Below, piece by piece: positions 33,030 to 41,708 of a stretch of DNA of 64,000 nt (position 1 is the stretch's first letter; every line of letters begins with the position of its first letter). The DNA lies in the NCBI RefSeq assembly GCF_900156435.1, contig NZ_FTPQ01000001.1, positions 1,116,001 to 1,180,000 on the forward strand, in the 5' to 3' direction. The stretch comes from Microbacterium sp. RU1D (GTDB lineage: Bacteria > Actinomycetota > Actinomycetes > Actinomycetales > Microbacteriaceae). The position numbers and the translations under genes were made by a program. The notes beneath the pieces were generated by a model that saw only the letters and a program-made list of their open reading frames with translations, searched no databases and had not been told where the DNA came from.

Positions 33030-34328
33030 TCAGTCGCGCGCCGCGGCGTCGCTGCCGTCGTCTTCGAGCGGATGCCGAGTGACCAGCAGCTCCGCGACGC
33101 GTCGGCGGTCCACGGCGCTCACCTGCAGTGTCGCGCCGTCGACCTCCACGGTGTCGCCCACCCGGGCGAGACGACCGAGTCGCTCGACCACGAATCCCGC
33201 GACGGTGTCGGAGGCGCCGCGGGGGAGGGACACTCCGGTGGCCTCTTCGAAGTCCTGCAGGTTCAGTCGGCCCTCTACGGTGCCGTGCTCGCCCTCGGCC
33301 AACGGCTGCTCCGCGGCGACGTCGTACTCGTCGAAGATCTCGCCCACCACCTCTTCGACGAGGTCCTCGAGCGTGACGATGCCGTCGGTCCCGCCGTACT
33401 CGTCGACGACGACCGCGATGTGGCTGCCCTCCGCGCGCATCGCGGTGAGGGTGGGCAGCACCCGCGCCGTCGACGGGATGTACCGGATCTCGCGCATGAC
33501 GGCGGTCAATGGGCGAGTCGTGTCCTCGTACAGATCTCGCACGTGCACGAATCCGACGACATCGTCGATCGTGTGCTCGGCGACGGGATACCGCGAATAC
33601 GGCAGATCGCGCACACGCTCCACCGCTTCGGCGATCGAGCCGCCGGCATCCAGTGTGACGACCTCGGGGCGGGGTCGCATGACCTCGCTGACGTGCCGAT
33701 CGCGCAGTGACAGCACGTCGTCCAGGATGCGGCGTTCGTCGGCGGGGAGTCCCTCGTGACTGGAGACGATGTCGCGGAGCTCCTCCTCGGTCAACTCCTC
33801 CCCGGTCTTGTCCGGGTCGCCGCCGAGCAGGCGCACCAGCACGTTCGTGGAGATCGACAGCAACCAGATAACCGGCCGCATGAGGGTGGCGAAGCCGTTG
33901 AGGATGGGCGCGACGCCGTACGCGAACGCCGCATTCCGCTGGATCGCGAGCCGCTTCGGCACGAGTTCGCCCAGCACCAGGGAGAGGTAGGCGATGACCA
34001 GGGTCAACGCAATCGTGGCGACCGTGGCGGCGACTGGCTCGTCGAGCCCCCACGTGGTGAAGAGCGGAGTGACGGAGGGGGCGATCGAGGAGGCGCCGTA
34101 CGCGGCGGACGCGAAGCCCGCGACGGTGACGCCGATCTGCACGGCGGAGAGGAACGTGTTGGGGTTGCGCGCGAGGTCGGCGACCTTCTGACCGCGCTTG
34201 CCGCGCGCCGCGAGGGCATTCACCTGACTCTCGCGGAGGGTGACCAGGGCCATCTCGGTCGCGGCGAAGACCCCGCCGATGAGGACGAAGACGACGACGA
34301 GGACGATGCTGAGGGCGAGGTCGTTCAT
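33030..34328 (-). CDS. CNNM/HlyC/CorC-family CBS-domain membrane protein
   Basis: A 432-residue protein of the family long called hemolysin-like and now linked to magnesium or cobalt efflux. The DUF21/CNNM transmembrane domain (about 1-190) has four helices, including LALSIVLVVVFVLIGGVFAATEMALV and AYLSLVLGELVPKRLAIQ. Two CBS domains (about 205-330) contain VMRPRPEVVTLD and GGTDGIVTLEDLVEEVVGEI. The C-terminal CorC_HlyC domain (about 345-425) has VEGRLNLQDFEEATG. In relatives this gene is often one of a tandem pair; here it stands alone, preceded only by a 30-codon overlapping ORF. Confidence 0.9.
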   Translation of the reverse strand: MNDLALSIVLVVVFVLIGGVFAATEMALVTLRESQVNALAARGKRGQKVADLARNPNTFLSAVQIGVTVAGFASAAYGASSIAPSVTPLFTTWGLDEPVAATVATIALTLVIAYLSLVLGELVPKRLAIQRNAAFAYGVAPILNGFATLMRPVIWLLSISTNVLVRLLGGDPDKTGEELTEEELRDIVSSHEGLPADERRILDDVLSLRDRHVSEVMRPRPEVVTLDAGGSIAEAVERVRDLPYSRYPVAEHTIDDVVGFVHVRDLYEDTTRPLTAVMREIRYIPSTARVLPTLTAMRAEGSHIAVVVDEYGGTDGIVTLEDLVEEVVGEIFDEYDVAAEQPLAEGEHGTVEGRLNLQDFEEATGVSLPRGASDTVAGFVVERLGRLARVGDTVEVDGATLQVSAVDRRRVAELLVTRHPLEDDGSDAAARD

Positions 34329-34417
34329 CGCCGCACCGCCCCGGGCTGCTCGTGTCCGATACCCGGGGTCGCCCGGGCGTTCGGACTATGGCCGTCGGCG
34401 TCGAGAGCGTGGCGCAT
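34325..34417 (-). CDS. possible 30-residue leader ORF
   Basis: A 30-codon frame (MRHALDADGHSPNARATPGI...) ends in TGA overlapping the ATG of the CNNM-family gene (ATGA). If translated it would couple initiation of the larger gene. Composition is not strongly protein-like and no ribosome site is obvious. Confidence 0.25.
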   Translation of the reverse strand: MRHALDADGHSPNARATPGIGHEQPGAVRR

Positions 34418-34495
34418 GCGCCGAGTGTAATGAGCGACGGCGAGCGCCAGGGATGCCACCTCCTGGGCTTGCGCGCCCGCCCGGGTTCTGATGCG

Positions 34496-34981
34496 TCAGC
34501 GCACGCTGCCGTCGATGCCCGAGACGCGGACCGTGCTCCCGCCGGCGAGGTCGACCGTCCACACGGGGGAGCCGCCGTCCTGCTCGAGGGTCGCCTCGTC
34601 GATCCGCGCTCCACCGGAGGCGTGCGTGGCCGCGATGCGGATGGCATCCGCCAGGGTCGTGGTGGTGGCCGCGAGGGCGGCGGCGTCGTCGGCGTCGATG
34701 TCGTCGGAGTCGTCGGACGACTCCGCCCGGGAGCCGTCCGCGCTGACGCGGACCTCGACCTCCCGGTCGCCGACGGCGACGTGCACCTGCCACTGGCCGT
34801 CGTCGGTGTCGAGCTCGAACGCGCGGCCGCCGGCGTCGGCCTCGGCCGTGGTGATGGCACGGACGGCGTCCTGATCCGTGGCGGTGAGGTCTCCATCGCC
34901 GGAAACGGAGGGGGCGCAGGAGGTGAGGGCGAGGGTCGCGGCGGCGAACAGGGCGACGGCGAAGGAACGGGTCGAGGCCAT
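34496..34981 (-). CDS. PepSY-type lipoprotein
   Basis: A 161-residue lipoprotein. The signal peptide ends in the lipobox LTSC with lipidated Cys22. Two PepSY-like repeats follow: AVRAITTAEADAGGRAFELD with WQVHVAVGDREVEVRVSADG, and ADAIRIAATHASGGARIDEA with PVWTVDLAGGSTVRVSG. A very acidic linker (SSDDSDDIDADD, about 89-100) joins them. PepSY domains are thought to inhibit peptidases or bind metal. TAGCCT 6 nt before the ATG indicates a leaderless transcript. Confidence 0.8.
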   Translation of the reverse strand: MASTRSFAVALFAAATLALTSCAPSVSGDGDLTATDQDAVRAITTAEADAGGRAFELDTDDGQWQVHVAVGDREVEVRVSADGSRAESSDDSDDIDADDAAALAATTTTLADAIRIAATHASGGARIDEATLEQDGGSPVWTVDLAGGSTVRVSGIDGSVR

Positions 34982-34987
34982 GGCGCG

Positions 34988-34993
34988 AGGCTA
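34988..34993 (-). promoter_or_regulatory. -10 element (TAGCCT), leaderless start
   Basis: TAGCCT on the minus strand is 6 nt from the ATG of the PepSY lipoprotein gene. Confidence 0.5.
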
Positions 34994-35133
34994 ACGATGC
35001 CCGCGCGCACCGCAGCAGTGGTTGCGTGGAGGGGACGGCTGTGCCTTCCCCGTCGAGGGCGCGGTTCTACCAAGGGGGGAAGCGGTCGTCAATGGCGGGC
35101 CGGCGGTCAGGTTGCGCACGGACGATGACCGGC

Positions 35134-35970
35134 ATGAGCGAGATCACCGCACACCATGGATTCCTGACCGACATCGACCTCCACGTCGACGACACCGGCG
35201 GCCCCGGTCGTCCCGTCGTGCTGATCCACGGCTGGCCCCTGTCGGGCGAGTCGTGGGCGCACCAGGTCCCGGCCCTCGAAGCCGCCGGCCACCGGGTCGT
35301 GACCTACGACCGCCGCGGTTTCGGCCGCAGCGACAAGCCCCGCACCGGATACGACTACGACACGTTCGCCGACGACCTGCAGGCCGTGCTCGAGGCGCTC
35401 GATGTGCGGGATGCCACGCTGGTGGGCTTCTCGATGGGCGGCGGGGAGGTGGCCCGCTACCTCACACGTCACGGGGCCGACCGCATCCGCAGTGTCGTCT
35501 TCGCCGCCGCAGTGCCGCCGTACCTGGCCCAGACCGACGACAACCCCGAGGGGCCTCTCGACGACGCCACCGCCGACGGGATGAAGCAGGGCCTGAAGGA
35601 CGACGAGAAGGCGTTCTACCACCACTTCACGACGGACTTCTTCTCGGTGAACGGCGAACTCGCCGTCTCGCCGGAGGAGCAGGCCGAGGCCGAGCGCCTC
35701 GCGAACCAGGCCGATCACCACGCGGCTCTGAAGTCCATGGAGGCGTTCGCCACCACCGACTTCCGCGACGATCTGCCGCACGTCACCGTGCCGACCCTCG
35801 TCATCCACGGCGACAGCGACACGACTGTCCCCTTCGAGGGGTCGGGCAAGCGCACGCACGAGGCGATCGCCGGAAGCGAGCTGCACGTGGTCACGGGCGC
35901 CCCGCACGGCGTCAACGTGAGCCACGCCGACGAGTTCAACCGCGTCCTCATCGACTTCCTCGCACGCTGA
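35134..35970 (+). CDS. alpha/beta hydrolase, non-haem haloperoxidase type
   Basis: A 278-residue hydrolase of the cofactor-free chloroperoxidase / arylesterase group. It has an oxyanion motif IHGWPLSGESW at about 31-41, a catalytic triad at Ser100 (VGFSMGGGE), Asp229 (HGDSDTTVPF) and His258 (GAPHGVNVSHADEF), and the YDRRGFGRSDKP strand-turn. No signal peptide. ATG 35134 gives the normal family start; ATG 35125 is also possible, and the longer frame from 35026 looks non-coding. The real reaction may be ester or lactone hydrolysis; peroxidase activity is often incidental. Confidence 0.9.
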   Translation: MSEITAHHGFLTDIDLHVDDTGGPGRPVVLIHGWPLSGESWAHQVPALEAAGHRVVTYDRRGFGRSDKPRTGYDYDTFADDLQAVLEALDVRDATLVGFSMGGGEVARYLTRHGADRIRSVVFAAAVPPYLAQTDDNPEGPLDDATADGMKQGLKDDEKAFYHHFTTDFFSVNGELAVSPEEQAEAERLANQADHHAALKSMEAFATTDFRDDLPHVTVPTLVIHGDSDTTVPFEGSGKRTHEAIAGSELHVVTGAPHGVNVSHADEFNRVLIDFLAR

Positions 35971-36026
35971 CCCGCGTCGCGCGCCCCACTCTCGCCCGCA
36001 CCCGCGGGGGACGCGTCCGCCGGTCC

Positions 36027-36060
36027 CGATGCCCCGTCGCCTCACAGCGGCGGGGCATCG
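36027..36060 (+). terminator. hairpin terminator after the hydrolase gene
   Basis: Arms CGATGCCCCGTCGC and GCGGCGGGGCATCG match at 13 of 14 positions around a 6-nt loop, 57 nt past the hydrolase stop. Confidence 0.65.
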
Positions 36061-36145
36061 TCGCGTGGTGATGAAACGGGTGAATAGAACCGCCGCGCGT
36101 CCGCATCTCCGCGGGGGGCTCCGCTCGCCCGTCGTGGGTCTCACC

Positions 36146-36151
36146 TAGCGT
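36146..36151 (+). promoter_or_regulatory. -10 element (TAGCGT), leaderless start
   Basis: TAGCGT lies 7 nt before ATG 36159 of the CPBP gene and covers the alternative GTG 36150, arguing for the ATG as the start. Confidence 0.55.
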
Positions 36152-36158
36152 GACCGCC

Positions 36159-36920
36159 ATGCCCGACGCCTCCGACGCCTTGCTCGAGGTGGTGCCTCGG
36201 AGACGGCGTCGGACGCCGCGGCCCTGGCGACAGGGCGAGGCGACGACCCGCCGGTGGAACCTCGAGCTTCTGGCATGGGCCGTGTGCGGTCTCGGTGCGG
36301 GCGTCCTGGCAGGGCGGGCGGCATCCGTTCTGCTTCCTTCCGAGGCGGCCGGAGGGGCAGTGCGAGCCGCGGTCTGGGTGGCTCTCGGGGTGCCGGTCGC
36401 CGTCGCCCTCTCCCGATCCCGCCCGCGCGGCCTGCTGCGGGCGCGTCCGGTGGATGCGCTCTACGGAATCGTCTTCGGCGTCGCCCTGCGCGGCCTGCAG
36501 GGGTGGCTCGAAGGGCTCGGTGGCGACCCTGTCGCGTGGCCCTCGACGTTCTCCGCGGACGGATTCCTGCCGGAGTCGTTCGCGGTCGACGCTCTGTCCG
36601 ACACGATCGTCGCCCCGCTGGTCGAGGAGTTCTTCTTCCGCGGTGTCGTCCTGGTCTGCACCTATGTCGTCCTGCGCGAGGTGAGCGAGCGCGTCGGGGC
36701 CGGGGTCGCCGCCGTCGCGTTCTCGACGGCGCTCTTCGTGGCCGCACACCAGCTCGTCTCCGATACGAGCGGGGCCGATCCGCTCGCGCTCGCCGCCGTC
36801 GGCGCCGTGGCCGGGACGTTCGTGATGGCGACCGGACGCATCTGGCCCGCGATCGCGATGCACGTCGTCTTCAATGCCACGGGGTATCTGCTGCTGGCCG
36901 CGGGCACCCTGCTCTCGTGA
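36159..36920 (+). CDS. CPBP family intramembrane glutamic endopeptidase
   Basis: A 253-residue polytopic protease of the CAAX/Abi (CPBP, Rce1-like) family. The basic N-terminus is followed by about seven helices. The active-site motifs are complete: Glu156-Glu157 and Arg161 in LVEEFFFRG, His197 in FVAAHQL, and His235/Asn239 in MHVVFNATG. In bacteria such proteins cleave membrane peptides or act in bacteriocin self-protection, but no peptide gene is nearby. Single-gene unit before the ribosomal operon. Confidence 0.88.
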   Translation: MPDASDALLEVVPRRRRRTPRPWRQGEATTRRWNLELLAWAVCGLGAGVLAGRAASVLLPSEAAGGAVRAAVWVALGVPVAVALSRSRPRGLLRARPVDALYGIVFGVALRGLQGWLEGLGGDPVAWPSTFSADGFLPESFAVDALSDTIVAPLVEEFFFRGVVLVCTYVVLREVSERVGAGVAAVAFSTALFVAAHQLVSDTSGADPLALAAVGAVAGTFVMATGRIWPAIAMHVVFNATGYLLLAAGTLLS

Positions 36921-37105
36921 CGGCGTCGGCGTTTGGCGATGGCATCCGGATGACGTAGTCTTGCTCTTTGGTGCCCGCCTCCCTGCGAGCGGGTCGCCCG
37001 AACGTGAGCCCTCCACCGGCCCTGTTCCCCCGTCGTCGGCGGGGCAACGGACCACCGGAGCGGGATTCACGAACTCCTCCGTTCGATCAAGAAAGCAGCA
37101 CTACT
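36921..37105 (+). promoter_or_regulatory. leader region of the rplM-rpsI operon
   Basis: A 185-nt gap rich in short hairpins, for example CCCGC/GCGGG arms around 36983-37002 and CCCCGTCGTCGGCGGGG near 37028-37044. An AT-richer stretch precedes the GTG. A structured leader is plausible for a ribosomal-protein operon, but I cannot match it to a described L13 leader. Confidence 0.3.
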
Positions 37106-37552
37106 GTGACGCGCACTTTCACACCCAAGGCCGCTGAGGTCACGCGCGAGTGGGTCGTTATCGACGCCACCGACGTCGTTCTCGGCCGTCTGGCCTCGCA
37201 CGCGGCGGTCCTCCTCCGCGGCAAGCACAAGCCCACCTTCGCCAACCACATCGACTCCGGCGACTTCGTCATCGTGATCAACGCCGAGAAGGTGGCGCTC
37301 ACGGGTCAGAAGCTCCAGAACAAGAAGGCCTACCGCCACTCGGGCTTCCCGGGCGGCCTCAAGTCCGTCACCTACGACGAACTCCTCGAGAAGAACCCCG
37401 TCCGCGCGGTCGAGAAGGCCATCCGCGGCATGCTGCCCAAGAACAGCCTCGGCGCGGCGCAGCTCAAGAAGCTCAAGGTCTACCGCGGCGCCGAGCACCC
37501 CCACGGTGCTCAGCAGCCCACGGCATACACCTTCGACCAGGTCGCCCAGTAA
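37106..37552 (+). CDS. rplM: 50S ribosomal protein L13
   Basis: A 148-residue early-assembly large-subunit protein. Clear family segments are [60 protein letters not shown] and [12 protein letters not shown]. The GTG at 37106 gives the usual MTRTFTPKA start. It is followed 24 nt later by rpsI, the usual L13-S9 operon. Confidence 0.98.
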   Translation: MTRTFTPKAAEVTREWVVIDATDVVLGRLASHAAVLLRGKHKPTFANHIDSGDFVIVINAEKVALTGQKLQNKKAYRHSGFPGGLKSVTYDELLEKNPVRAVEKAIRGMLPKNSLGAAQLKKLKVYRGAEHPHGAQQPTAYTFDQVAQ

Positions 37553-37576
37553 GCGCCGCCGGATAAGGACGAAACA

Positions 37577-38047
37577 GTGTCGAACATCGACTCCAGCAAC
37601 TACAGCACCGAGACGCCGGCCGAGCAGTCCGTCGTCGCTGCCGAGCGCCCCGTGCTCTCGGTTCCCGGCGCAGCCGTGGGCCGCCGCAAGCAGGCCATCG
37701 CACGCGTGCGCCTGGTTCCCGGTTCGGGCACGATCACGGTCAACGGCCGCACGATCGAGGACTACTTCCCGAACAAGCTGCACCAGCAGCTGATCAACGA
37801 CCCGTTCACGGTGCTCGAGCTCGCGGGCTCGTACGACGTGATCGCGCGCATCTCCGGCGGCGGCCCCTCGGGCCAGGCCGGTGCGCTGCGCCTGGGCATC
37901 GCCCGCGCGCTCAACGAGATCGACGCCGAGAACAACCGCCCGACCCTGAAGAAGGCCGGCTTCCTCTCGCGCGACGCCCGCGTCAAGGAGCGCAAGAAGG
38001 CCGGTCTCAAGAAGGCCCGCAAGGCGCCTCAGTACTCCAAGCGCTGA
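37577..38047 (+). CDS. rpsI: 30S ribosomal protein S9
   Basis: A 156-residue small-subunit protein whose C-terminal tail reaches the P-site tRNA. Family features include [41 protein letters not shown] and the terminal KAPQYSKR. An N-terminal Ser/Thr/Glu-rich extension of about 30 residues is usual for actinobacteria. AAGGACGA precedes GTG 37577. Second gene of the rplM operon, with glmM beginning 14 nt after its stop. Confidence 0.98.
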   Translation: MSNIDSSNYSTETPAEQSVVAAERPVLSVPGAAVGRRKQAIARVRLVPGSGTITVNGRTIEDYFPNKLHQQLINDPFTVLELAGSYDVIARISGGGPSGQAGALRLGIARALNEIDAENNRPTLKKAGFLSRDARVKERKKAGLKKARKAPQYSKR

Positions 38048-38061
38048 GTTCGACTCTCCGT

Positions 38062-39417
38062 ATGCCTCTTTTCGGCACGGACGGGGTGCGGGGGCTGGCC
38101 AACGGCCTCCTCACCGCCGAACTCGCGCTGCACCTGGCCCAGGCGACTGCTGTCGTCCTGGGCCAGGGCCGTTCTGCGGAGGCGCGCAAGGCGGAAGGTC
38201 GTCGGCTGACGGCCGTCGTGGCGCGCGACCCTCGTGTGTCGGGGGAGTTCCTGGCGGCCGCGGTCGCCGCGGGACTCGCCTCCTCCGGTGTCGACGTCCT
38301 CGACGCCGGGGTCATCCCCACTCCCGCCACGGCCTTCCTGATCGCCGACCGCGACGCGGACTTCGGCGTCATGGTGTCGGCGTCGCACAACCCCGCGCCC
38401 GACAACGGCATCAAGATCTTCGCCCGCGGCGGGACGAAGCTGCCCGACATCGTCGAGCAGCGCATCGAGCGCGCCCTCGAGGGGGAGCGCCTGCAGCCCA
38501 CCGGCGCGGGCGTCGGACGCATCCGACGCTTCGCCGACGCCGAGGACCGCTACGTGCTGCACCTGCTGGGCTCGCTCCCGCACCGGCTCGACGGCATCCA
38601 CGTGGTGCTCGACTGCGCCCACGGCGCGGCCGCCGGAGTCTCTCCCGAGACGTTCAAGGACGCGGGCGCCCAGGTCACGGTCATCGGGGCCGATCCCGAC
38701 GGGCTCAACATCAACGACGGCGTGGGGTCGACCCACCTCGACGTGCTCGCGGAAGCCGTGGTGCGCCTCGGCGCCGACGTCGGCATCGCCCACGACGGGG
38801 ACGCCGACCGCTGTCTCGCGGTCGACGCCCAGGGCAACGTCGTCGACGGCGACCAGATCATGGCCATCCTCGCGGTGGCGATGAAGGAGCGCGGCGCGCT
38901 CGTCGACGACACCCTGGTCGCGACGGTCATGAGCAATCTCGGCCTGCACCGGGCGATGCAGGAGCACGGCATCCGGGTGCTGCAGACCGGGGTCGGCGAC
39001 CGCTACGTGCTCGAGGCCATGAACGAGGGCGGCTACTCCCTCGGCGGCGAGCAGTCGGGCCACGTCATCATGAGCGAGTTCGCCACCACCGGCGACGGAT
39101 TGCTCACGGGCCTGCACCTGGTGGCCGAGATGGCGCGCCAGGGCAAGACGCTCGCGGAACTCGCCTCGCTCATGACGGTGTACCCGCAGGTGCTGGTGAA
39201 CGTGCGCGGCGTCGACCGCGACGGCGTGGCCGATGAGGTCGTGCAGCGCGAGGTCGCGGCATCCACCGCGGAGCTCGGCGACTCCGGTCGCGTGCTGCTG
39301 CGGGCCTCGGGCACTGAGCCGCTGGTGCGGGTGATGGTCGAGGCCGCGTCGGAGGACGCCGCCCGTGCCCACGCCGACCGTCTCGCCGAGGTCGTGCGCG
39401 AGCGCTTGGCGCTCTAG
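38062..39417 (+). CDS. glmM: phosphoglucosamine mutase
   Basis: A 451-residue enzyme converting glucosamine-6-phosphate to glucosamine-1-phosphate for UDP-GlcNAc and peptidoglycan synthesis. The phosphoserine loop is VMVSASHNP with Ser108. The metal loop is HDGDADRCL near 247-255, the sugar-specificity loop GGEQSGH, and the C-terminal phosphate-binding segment [14 protein letters not shown]. It begins [11 protein letters not shown] without an evident ribosome site and is probably co-transcribed with rpsI. GlmS, the step before it, is encoded at 41709. Confidence 0.97.
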   Translation: MPLFGTDGVRGLANGLLTAELALHLAQATAVVLGQGRSAEARKAEGRRLTAVVARDPRVSGEFLAAAVAAGLASSGVDVLDAGVIPTPATAFLIADRDADFGVMVSASHNPAPDNGIKIFARGGTKLPDIVEQRIERALEGERLQPTGAGVGRIRRFADAEDRYVLHLLGSLPHRLDGIHVVLDCAHGAAAGVSPETFKDAGAQVTVIGADPDGLNINDGVGSTHLDVLAEAVVRLGADVGIAHDGDADRCLAVDAQGNVVDGDQIMAILAVAMKERGALVDDTLVATVMSNLGLHRAMQEHGIRVLQTGVGDRYVLEAMNEGGYSLGGEQSGHVIMSEFATTGDGLLTGLHLVAEMARQGKTLAELASLMTVYPQVLVNVRGVDRDGVADEVVQREVAASTAELGDSGRVLLRASGTEPLVRVMVEAASEDAARAHADRLAEVVRERLAL

Positions 39418-39433
39418 ACCGCTTCGATTCGAC

Positions 39434-39469
39434 AGGCCCGGACATCCCTTCGCGGGGTGCCCGGGCCTT
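39434..39469 (+). terminator. hairpin terminator after glmM
   Basis: Arms AGGCCCGGACATCCC and GGGGTGCCCGGGCCT with two mismatches and a TTCG tetraloop, just past the glmM stop. It could also serve the convergent Ppx/GppA-type gene. Confidence 0.7.
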
Positions 39470-39644
39470 CGTCGTCGCAGGCGCGTGTGCCGGAGGCGGT
39501 GTCCGGCCCCTTCGCCAGGCTCAGGGACCTCGGTCGGCTGGGGCTCGGCCGGTGTGCGGGACTCGGCCGGTGGGCGGGCGGGGCTCTGTCGGTGCGGGGT
39601 CTCGGGTGGTGCCGGGACGTCGGGGGGTCGCGACGCGGCTCGGG

Positions 39645-40574
39645 TCAGTACTCGAGCGACTCGATGTAGCGCAGGAGCACACCCTCGCGCAGCGCCCAGG
39701 GCGAGACCTCGAGCTCCTCGACATCCATCGCCTTCATCGCCCGCTCGATGACGATCGCCGCGGCGACGATCTGGAACGTGCGGTCGGCGGTGATGCCCGG
39801 CAGGGCCTCGCGCGCGTCGGCCGGAATGCGGGCGAGCCGGGGGATCCAGTCCTTCAGCTCCTTGCGCGGCAGGACCATCCGGTCGATGCCCGACCATCCC
39901 GGCACCGGGTAGCCGGCGAGCTTCGCGAGCGAACGGATGGCCTTGGACGAGCCGATGACGTGGTCGGGGCGGGGGAGGGCGGCGAAGCGCTCGGCCACGG
40001 GGGCGAGGACGGATGCCGCGTGTCGGCGCAGCGCCTCGATCTCGTCGTCGCTCGGGGGATCGTGCGGGAGGAACCGCACCGTGGAGCGGCCGGCGCCCAG
40101 CGGCACCGATTCGGCGAGGTCGGGAAGCTCGTCGGCGCCGCCGGCGATCTCGAGCGAGCCGCCGCCGATGTCGAACAGCAGGATCTGGCCCGCGGACCAC
40201 CCGAACCAGCGTCGGACGGCCAGATAGGTGAAGCGGGCCTCCGTCTCGCCACCGAGCACCTGGAGGGGCTGTCCGAGCGCCTCCTCGATGAGCGCGATGA
40301 CCTCCTCGCCGTTCGTCGCCTCGCGGACCGCCGACGTCGCGGTGGCGAGGAGCTCGTCGACCCCCTCGGCGCGGGCGCGATCGCGGGCGGCGGTCACGGC
40401 ATCCACCAGGCCCGTCACCCCCTCCGGCGAGATCGAGCCGTCGGGCTGCAGGTAGCGCATGAGACGCAGCACGGAGCGGTGCGAGCTCGTCGCCGTGGGT
40501 CGTCCTCCCGCGCGGGCATTCGCCACGAGAAGGTGGACGGTGTTCGAGCCGATGTCGAGGACTCCCAGGCGCAC
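39645..40574 (-). CDS. Ppx/GppA phosphatase family protein
   Basis: A 309-residue member of the exopolyphosphatase / guanosine pentaphosphatase family, actin-like ATPase fold. Phosphate loops are seen at LDIGSNTVHLLVAN (6-19) and FDIGGGSLEIAGG. The short length matches the actinobacterial Ppx1/Ppx2 type lacking the C-terminal domains. GTG 40574 has TACGCT 6 nt before it. It is divergent from coaA. Whether polyphosphate or pppGpp is the substrate cannot be told. Confidence 0.9.
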   Translation of the reverse strand: MRLGVLDIGSNTVHLLVANARAGGRPTATSSHRSVLRLMRYLQPDGSISPEGVTGLVDAVTAARDRARAEGVDELLATATSAVREATNGEEVIALIEEALGQPLQVLGGETEARFTYLAVRRWFGWSAGQILLFDIGGGSLEIAGGADELPDLAESVPLGAGRSTVRFLPHDPPSDDEIEALRRHAASVLAPVAERFAALPRPDHVIGSSKAIRSLAKLAGYPVPGWSGIDRMVLPRKELKDWIPRLARIPADAREALPGITADRTFQIVAAAIVIERAMKAMDVEELEVSPWALREGVLLRYIESLEY

Positions 40575-40580
40575 GGTCCG

Positions 40581-40586
40581 AGCGTA
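40581..40586 (-). promoter_or_regulatory. -10 element (TACGCT), leaderless start
   Basis: TACGCT on the minus strand is 6 nt from the GTG of the Ppx/GppA-type gene. Confidence 0.5.
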
Positions 40587-40632
40587 GCGAACGGCGCGGG
40601 GCGCGCATCGCCGGGTGCAGAGGGCCCCCGGG

Positions 40633-40638
40633 TAGCAT
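40633..40638 (+). promoter_or_regulatory. -10 element (TAGCAT), leaderless start of coaA
   Basis: TAGCAT is 6 nt before GTG 40645. Together with 40581-40586 it forms a compact divergent promoter pair. Confidence 0.5.
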
Positions 40639-40644
40639 GAGCGG

Positions 40645-41598
40645 GTGTCCGCCGCCGAGACAGCAGCTCCCGCACCGTCGCTGAGCCCCTACCGTCAGAT
40701 CGACCGCGACGACTGGGCCCGCATGGCCGGGGGGATCGAACAGCCGCTGACGGAGAACGAGATCGTCCAGTTGCGCGGCATCGGCGACCGCCTCGATCCG
40801 CGCGAGGTCGCCGAGGTGTACCTCCCGCTCAGCCGCCTGCTGAGCCTCTACGCCCGCGCCACGCGCCGGCTGGGAGCCGACACGAGCGAATTCCTGGGCG
40901 AACCGGATGCCACGACCCCCTTCGTCATCGGCGTCGCGGGATCGGTGGCGGTGGGCAAGTCCACCATCGCCCGCCTGCTACGCGAGCTCATGAGTCGTTG
41001 GCCCGACACTCCTCGCGTCGAGCTGGTCACCACCGACGGCTTCCTGTATCCGAACGCCGAACTGGAGCGTCGGGGCCTCATGGACCGCAAGGGGTTCCCC
41101 GAGTCGTACGACCGGCGGGCGCTCGTGGAGTTCCTCAGCGAGGTCAAGTCGGGGGCGGAGGAGGCCCGCGCGCCGTTCTACTCCCACGTGCGGTACGACA
41201 TCATGCCCGACGCGCACGTGAGCGTGCACCGGCCCGACGTCGTGATCGTCGAGGGGCTGAACGTGCTGCAGCCGCCGCCGTCGCCGAACGAGGTCGCGGT
41301 GAGCGACCTGTTCGACTTCTCGATCTACGTGGATGCCGACGCCGCCCACATCGAGCGCTGGTACGTCGACCGCTTCCTCGCCCTGCGCGACAACGCCTTC
41401 TCGAACCCCACGTCCTTCTTCCGCGTCTTCGCCGACATCAGCGACGAGGAGGCGGTGGAACGCGCCCTCGGCTACTGGCGCGAGATCAACCTGCCCAACC
41501 TCGAGGAGAACGTGCTGCCCACCCGGCACCGCGCGAAGCTCGTGCTGCAGAAGGGCGCCGACCACACGGTCGAGTCGGTGCTGCTGCGCAAGCTCTGA
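40645..41598 (+). CDS. coaA: type I pantothenate kinase
   Basis: A 317-residue enzyme phosphorylating pantothenate, the first committed step of coenzyme A synthesis. P-loop [12 protein letters not shown] at 97-108. Family segments include [38 protein letters not shown] and EGLNVLQ. Length is normal for bacterial CoaA. The GTG start follows a leaderless-type promoter. Confidence 0.97.
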   Translation: MSAAETAAPAPSLSPYRQIDRDDWARMAGGIEQPLTENEIVQLRGIGDRLDPREVAEVYLPLSRLLSLYARATRRLGADTSEFLGEPDATTPFVIGVAGSVAVGKSTIARLLRELMSRWPDTPRVELVTTDGFLYPNAELERRGLMDRKGFPESYDRRALVEFLSEVKSGAEEARAPFYSHVRYDIMPDAHVSVHRPDVVIVEGLNVLQPPPSPNEVAVSDLFDFSIYVDADAAHIERWYVDRFLALRDNAFSNPTSFFRVFADISDEEAVERALGYWREINLPNLEENVLPTRHRAKLVLQKGADHTVESVLLRKL

Positions 41599-41694
41599 CG
41601 GTCGGAGGGCGCCGGGCGGGCGGCATCCGCATCCCCGGACGCTCGGCTCGCCGCGCGGCGGGCCGTACGGAGGGGTTCACCCAGGCCCGCCACG

Positions 41695-41700
41695 TAGACT
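41695..41700 (+). promoter_or_regulatory. -10 element (TAGACT), leaderless start of glmS
   Basis: TAGACT is 8 nt before ATG 41709. An in-frame GTG at 41703 lies closer, but GlmS needs cysteine directly after the initiator, which favours the ATG. Confidence 0.45.
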
Positions 41701-41708
41701 CGGTGACC

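Noticed and set aside
33030..34328. Hemolysin
   Set aside because: The family label is historical. DUF21, CBS and CorC_HlyC domains point to a metal-transport or metal-sensing membrane protein.
35026..35133. N-terminal extension of the haloperoxidase-type hydrolase
   Set aside because: The added residues are Arg/Ser-rich with no family match. The standard family start lies at 35134.
38029..40638. 869-codon open frame on the minus strand
   Set aside because: It spans glmM and the Ppx/GppA gene in the wrong frame. The composition is non-protein-like.
41599..41708. glmS ribozyme before glmS
   Set aside because: The gap is only 110 bp and holds a simple promoter. No ribozyme-like core was seen, and actinobacterial glmS genes generally lack it.
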